64,000 bases of DNA from Acidobacteriota bacterium (lineage in GTDB: Bacteria; Acidobacteriota; Blastocatellia; Pyrinomonadales; Pyrinomonadaceae), in NCBI GenBank assembly GCA_019639115.1, contig JAHBSM010000003.1:124001-188000 (forward strand), given 5' to 3'. The notes beneath the pieces are model-generated. The model ran no database searches and was not told where the DNA came from. It was given only the letters and a program-made list of their open reading frames with translations. A program made the position numbers and the translations under genes. Of this stretch, positions 62,919 through 64,000 are shown piece by piece (positions within the stretch are counted from its first letter, which is position 1; the number at the start of each line of letters is the position of its first letter).

Positions 62919-63682
62919 CGCTTCACAGGTCGCCCGTTAGCCGCGGCGGCCTCTTCCTGTTCCTCCAGGCGTTGGGCCTTTTGGGTCTCGATCAAGTGAT
63001 CGTGCATCGCCATTCTCGCACCTTCAGGATCATGCTCACGCATCGCACGATAGATATTGTGGTGCTGTTCAGCAGATTGTTTGAGGTCCTTTGCACGCTT
63101 TACCGTTTTGCTGCGGCTATCGAACAATATCGTGGCGACCATGTTCATCAGCGATGTAAGGATACGGTTGTTAGATGCCGCTGCTATCGTCTGATGGAAT
63201 CGCATATCGTGGACCAGATACTGTTCCGGATCGTTGAGTGAGGCATACATCCCCGCGATCTGCTCGCTAAGGAGCGTGATCTGCTCCGACGTCGCTCGCT
63301 CGGCGGCCATTGCGGCAATACTCATCTCGAGCGCAAGCCTAGCCTCGAACATCTCATCCGACGTGAACCCATGGAGAGCGGCCATCATCTTGAGTGGGCT
63401 GCTGTCGAGTGTTGGTGATTCTTCGGCTTCGGAAACGAACGTCCCGGCCCCTTGCCGCGATTGAAGCACGCCGACGGCCGTCAGCGAACGGATGCCGGCA
63501 CGTAACGTCGGGCGGCTGACACCGAGCATCTTTGCCAGGTCGCGTTCCGGAGGAAGCCGATCTCCCGGCGAGAGTTCGCCGCGATGGATCATCTCCTTTA
63601 ATTGATCGACGACGCTCTCCGCCGTGGTAGCCCGCTCCTGCGAACTCAGCGACCGGAATAGCTCTCTGGATCTCGGCACCAT
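62915..63682 (-). CDS. GntR/FadR-subfamily regulator of uronate use (UxuR/ExuR-like)
   Basis: 255 residues. The wHTH is LSPGDRLPPERDLAKMLGVS, then PTLRAGIRSLTAVGVLQS. The C-terminal FCD domain (FEARLALEMSIAAMAAERA; DMRFHQTIAAASNNRIL) has the Asp and His positions that bind a metal and a sugar acid ligand. UxuR, ExuR and KdgR-type regulators of this family respond to hexuronates. The operator directly upstream (63683-63699) matches two more in the uronate divergent region, making this protein their likely reader. Overlaps the GH43 gene. Confidence 0.87.
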   Translation of the reverse strand: MVPRSRELFRSLSSQERATTAESVVDQLKEMIHRGELSPGDRLPPERDLAKMLGVSRPTLRAGIRSLTAVGVLQSRQGAGTFVSEAEESPTLDSSPLKMMAALHGFTSDEMFEARLALEMSIAAMAAERATSEQITLLSEQIAGMYASLNDPEQYLVHDMRFHQTIAAASNNRILTSLMNMVATILFDSRSKTVKRAKDLKQSAEQHHNIYRAMREHDPEGARMAMHDHLIETQKAQRLEEQEEAAAANGRPVKR

Positions 63683-63699
63683 AATTGGTAAAACCTTTT
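63683..63699. promoter_or_regulatory. Uronate operator 3, at the GntR start codon
   Basis: Plus strand AATTGGTAAAACCTTTT (minus strand AAAAGGTTTTACCAATT) sits directly upstream of the GntR start codon, between the predicted transcription start and the ATG. It shares its GGTTTTACC core with operator 2 and its AATTGGT half with operator 1. Autoregulation is likely. Confidence 0.7.
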
Positions 63700-63708
63700 T
63701 CTGCGTCG

Positions 63709-63737
63709 ATTATAGCCTTTGCCTCTGGCTAAGTCGA
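63709..63737 (-). promoter_or_regulatory. Promoter of the GntR-GH43 unit
   Basis: On the minus strand: -35 TCGACT (63732-63737, 4 of 6), 17-bp spacer, -10 TATAAT (63709-63714, perfect). Predicted start near 63702, directly in front of operator 3. Confidence 0.65.
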
Positions 63738-63751
63738 TACTGTGGGCCGGC

Positions 63752-64000
63752 CTATTTGCCGGGCTGTTCAACGGCAAATATCTTGATCAATATCATCGAG
63801 AATCCTTTGCCTGCTACGGTCCGCTGGTGCGGTGTCCCCCGCGGGACGAATACGAGATCACCCTTTTTTATCTTGATTTCACGCCCGCCGGTCGCCGTCT
63901 TCGCTCGCCATTCGCCCGGGCTGATCTCCTGCGGATCGATGAGCGACCCGCCAAGCACGAGCGTCGCTTCGCCTTTGAGTACATAGTAGATATCATCTGA
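63752..64000 (-). CDS. Cupin-domain protein, 5' part cut off by the window edge
   Basis: The frame runs in from the right edge and ends at 63752, leaving 83 residues. DDIYYVLKGEATLVLGG and IKKGDLVFVPRGTPHQRTV give the two cupin motifs. It is strikingly similar to the cupin half of the GlcG-cupin fusion at 10800 (DIIYVVEGTATLVTGG; KKGDVVIVPKGTPHWF), so it may have the same architecture or be a stand-alone paralogue. The C-terminus (FSMILIKIFAVEQPGK) is complete. Located upstream of the GntR gene on the same strand. Function unknown. Confidence 0.8.
   Translation of the reverse strand, partial: SDDIYYVLKGEATLVLGGSLIDPQEISPGEWRAKTATGGREIKIKKGDLVFVPRGTPHQRTVAGKGFSMILIKIFAVEQPGK

Overview
The window is gene-dense chromosomal DNA of high GC content (roughly 57-60 percent by eye), with 60-odd protein genes, two tRNA genes and almost no long gaps. 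Transposases, integrases, phage genes and CRISPR repeats are absent. The gene mix is Gram-negative: an LpxL/HtrB-type acyltransferase, Wza-like export protein, ECF sigma factors, many TGA/ATG overlaps and some GTG/TTG starts. It fits an Acidobacteriota member of the Blastocatellia type, but that assignment is inference from gene style, not from a marker gene.

Left part. 1-6534 (minus strand) looks like one eight-gene operon: a 66-residue protein, an ECF sigma factor, a ZAS-type anti-sigma factor, a subtilisin-like protease with a carbohydrate-binding-like tail, an aquaporin-family channel, a GMC oxidoreductase, a two-domain VOC protein and a YHS lipoprotein. A type II NADH dehydrogenase and a solitary ECF sigma gene with a clear terminator follow on the plus strand (6696-8867). 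9078-12435 holds an SMP-30/lactonase fusion, a GlcG-cupin fusion and a spondin-domain protein. 12579-15884 is a tight plus-strand operon: DinB-like, DoxX-like, a DedA/ATP-grasp fusion and an NRDE/TANGO2 protein. tRNA-Thr(CGT) follows.

Centre. 16265-25908 has a repressor-like HTH protein, two uncharacterised envelope proteins, an ABC exporter, a hotdog thioesterase, a lipoprotein, an SGNH hydrolase overlapping a PD-(D/E)XK-like protein, and a two-component system. 25949-29579 is a lipid module: desaturase, acyl carrier protein, KAS II and a lysophospholipid-type acyltransferase.

The most interesting block is 29607-37362. A good sigma-70-like promoter precedes eight co-directional genes: SpeD, a zinc-ribbon DUF4178 membrane protein, a 49-residue one-helix protein, a DUF350 protein, a membrane-anchored spermidine-synthase-like aminopropyltransferase, a Tat-lipoprotein FAD amine oxidase-like enzyme, a His-containing polytopic membrane protein and a helical lipoprotein. 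Together they suggest polyamine (aminopropyl) chemistry at the cell envelope.

37382-50367 carries an aminotransferase, galE, a CapD/FlaA1-type nucleotide-sugar enzyme, a Wza-like exporter protein, fadD with its TetR regulator and a perfect FadR-type palindrome, tRNA-Ser(TGA), two TlpA-like thioredoxins, recF and gyrB.

The right end (50448-63682) is a hexuronate/pectin catabolic locus: KDPG aldolase, KDG kinase, KduD, a KduI/IolB isomerase, a ROK regulator, altronate dehydratase and a NagB-like protein on the minus strand. Divergent from these are a second SDR, a degenerate M24 protein and an ExuT-like transporter, followed by a convergent GH43 glycosidase and GntR regulator. Three matching operators (57641, 57796, 63683) resembling the enterobacterial UxuR/ExuR site tie these transcription units into one regulon. 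The window ends inside a cupin protein related to the cupin half of the GlcG-cupin fusion.
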